This document shows, piece after piece, positions 28,460-29,023 of a DNA stretch of 29,023 bases (its first letter is position 1; every line of letters begins with the position of its first letter). The translations under genes were made by a program, and so were the position numbers. The stretch is from contig JAHIEZ010000038.1 in NCBI GenBank assembly GCA_018901355.1, positions 1 through 29,023 on the forward strand, written 5' to 3'. The stretch is from Patescibacteria group bacterium. Its GTDB lineage: Bacteria > Patescibacteriota > Microgenomatia > UBA12405. A model generated the notes under the pieces. It searched no databases, had not been told where the DNA came from, and worked only from the letters and a program-made list of their open reading frames with translations.

Positions 28460-29023
28460 AGCCTAGCCCTTCTGGCTATTTCTGCTTCCACCATTTCTTT
28501 TGGTTTACCGTATTTTAGTGAGGATAATTTTTTGATCATTTCTGCCATTTTCGGATTACCTTCTTTTTTCATTTCCTCCGCCGCTACTCTAAGCGAAAAC
28601 GGCTTTTCCGGTGTTCCGTTTATCAGAGTTTTAAGATAAATTTCTCCGGTACCCAAATTGAGCAAGTCATGTTCACTAAAAGTTGGTTCAAATTGTTTGT
28701 TTAAAAATCCGGCGTCACCGATTCCCACCCTAAATCCACAAATGGTACCTACGTTTCCAAACACCGCATTTTTCACCTCATCATCCATTTGTGACACAAA
28801 TTGATTAGCCACCGTTAGGTTCAAGTGGTACTTTCTTGCCTCTGACAGTATGACAGCAAAATCCTGAGTGGCAAAATTTTGAAACTCATCCACGTACAGA
28901 TAAAAATCCTTGCGTTCCTCCTCCGGCGTATCCACGCGGGCCATCGCCGCCATCTGAATTTGTGCAACAAGCACAAGCCCCAAAAGCTGTGTATTTAGAG
29001 TCCCCAACTTACCTTTGGAAAGA
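28456..29023 (-). CDS. VirD4/TraG-like type IV coupling ATPase, C-terminal part
   Basis: Partial: the frame is open through the window edge (upstream codons read LSKGKLGTLNTQLLG), so the true start is beyond 29023. The visible 189 residues include DFYLYVDEFQNFATQDF with the Walker B Asp-Glu, LSEARKYHLNLTVANQFVSQM, NAVFGNVGTICGFRVG and a helical Lys/Glu-rich C-terminus. This is the C-terminal ATPase half of TraG/VirD4/TraM-recognition family proteins that feed substrates to type IV secretion channels or pili. With the VirB2-like pilin at the other end of the window it points to secretion or pilus genes flanking this region. Confidence 0.85.
   Translation of the reverse strand, partial: LSKGKLGTLNTQLLGLVLVAQIQMAAMARVDTPEEERKDFYLYVDEFQNFATQDFAVILSEARKYHLNLTVANQFVSQMDDEVKNAVFGNVGTICGFRVGIGDAGFLNKQFEPTFSEHDLLNLGTGEIYLKTLINGTPEKPFSLRVAAEEMKKEGNPKMAEMIKKLSSLKYGKPKEMVEAEIARRARL

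Noticed and set aside
1..29023. CRISPR arrays, rRNA genes, complete insertion sequences
   Set aside because: No regularly spaced direct repeats, no rRNA-like blocks and no transposase reading frames were found.

Overview
The window looks like chromosomal DNA of a Candidatus Patescibacteria (CPR) bacterium, possibly of the Microgenomates side. This is inferred from the gene set and style, not from a marker tree. The signs are a VirB2-like pilin and a coupling-ATPase fragment at the two edges, a VanW-domain protein, a coiled-coil SpoIID protein, a membrane-anchored solute-binding protein, an archaeal-type triosephosphate isomerase, very tight packing, few Shine-Dalgarno sites and many proteins of unknown function. 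Seen on the + strand the text is strongly pyrimidine-rich whichever strand carries the gene. This bias weakens at about 22.8-25.7 kb and reverses at about 27.1-28.5 kb.

Layout. 0-5.4 kb: pilin gene (-) diverging from a + strand run (SpoIID-type wall protein, PH-domain membrane protein, small membrane protein, PP2C-like/propeller membrane protein, smpB). 5.4-6.3 kb: a GIY-YIG gene, a hairpin-rich patch and, in what first looks like an empty gap, a tmRNA gene (ssrA, - strand), so the two trans-translation components sit together. 6.3-6.9 kb: RHH/RelE-type toxin-antitoxin pair. 6.9-17 kb: membrane protein, comF, the - strand run solute-binding protein-tpiA-band 7, the + strand run ZIP transporter-RNase H-VanW, and the t6A genes tsaD and a tsaC-tsaE fusion. 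17-21.5 kb: valS, a TPR-like protein, rplY (L25/CTC) and trpS, so this part is dominated by translation. 21.5-25.7 kb: unknown and secreted proteins, a gene with a probable one-base frameshift, a large inverted repeat, tRNA-Ile(UAU), tRNA-Met(CAU) and a GIY-YIG remnant. 25.7-29 kb: a second CAU tRNA, a DivIC/FtsB-like protein, a tyrosine recombinase, a broken radical-SAM gene, a HExxH metallopeptidase-like protein and the 3' part of a VirD4/TraG-like ATPase.

Two global patterns stand out. First, many start codons lie only 5-7 nt downstream of a -10 hexamer (often TGnTANNNT), which implies leaderless mRNAs. The pattern also helps to choose starts for trpS, smpB and others. Second, convergent genes abut or overlap with no visible intrinsic terminator between them.
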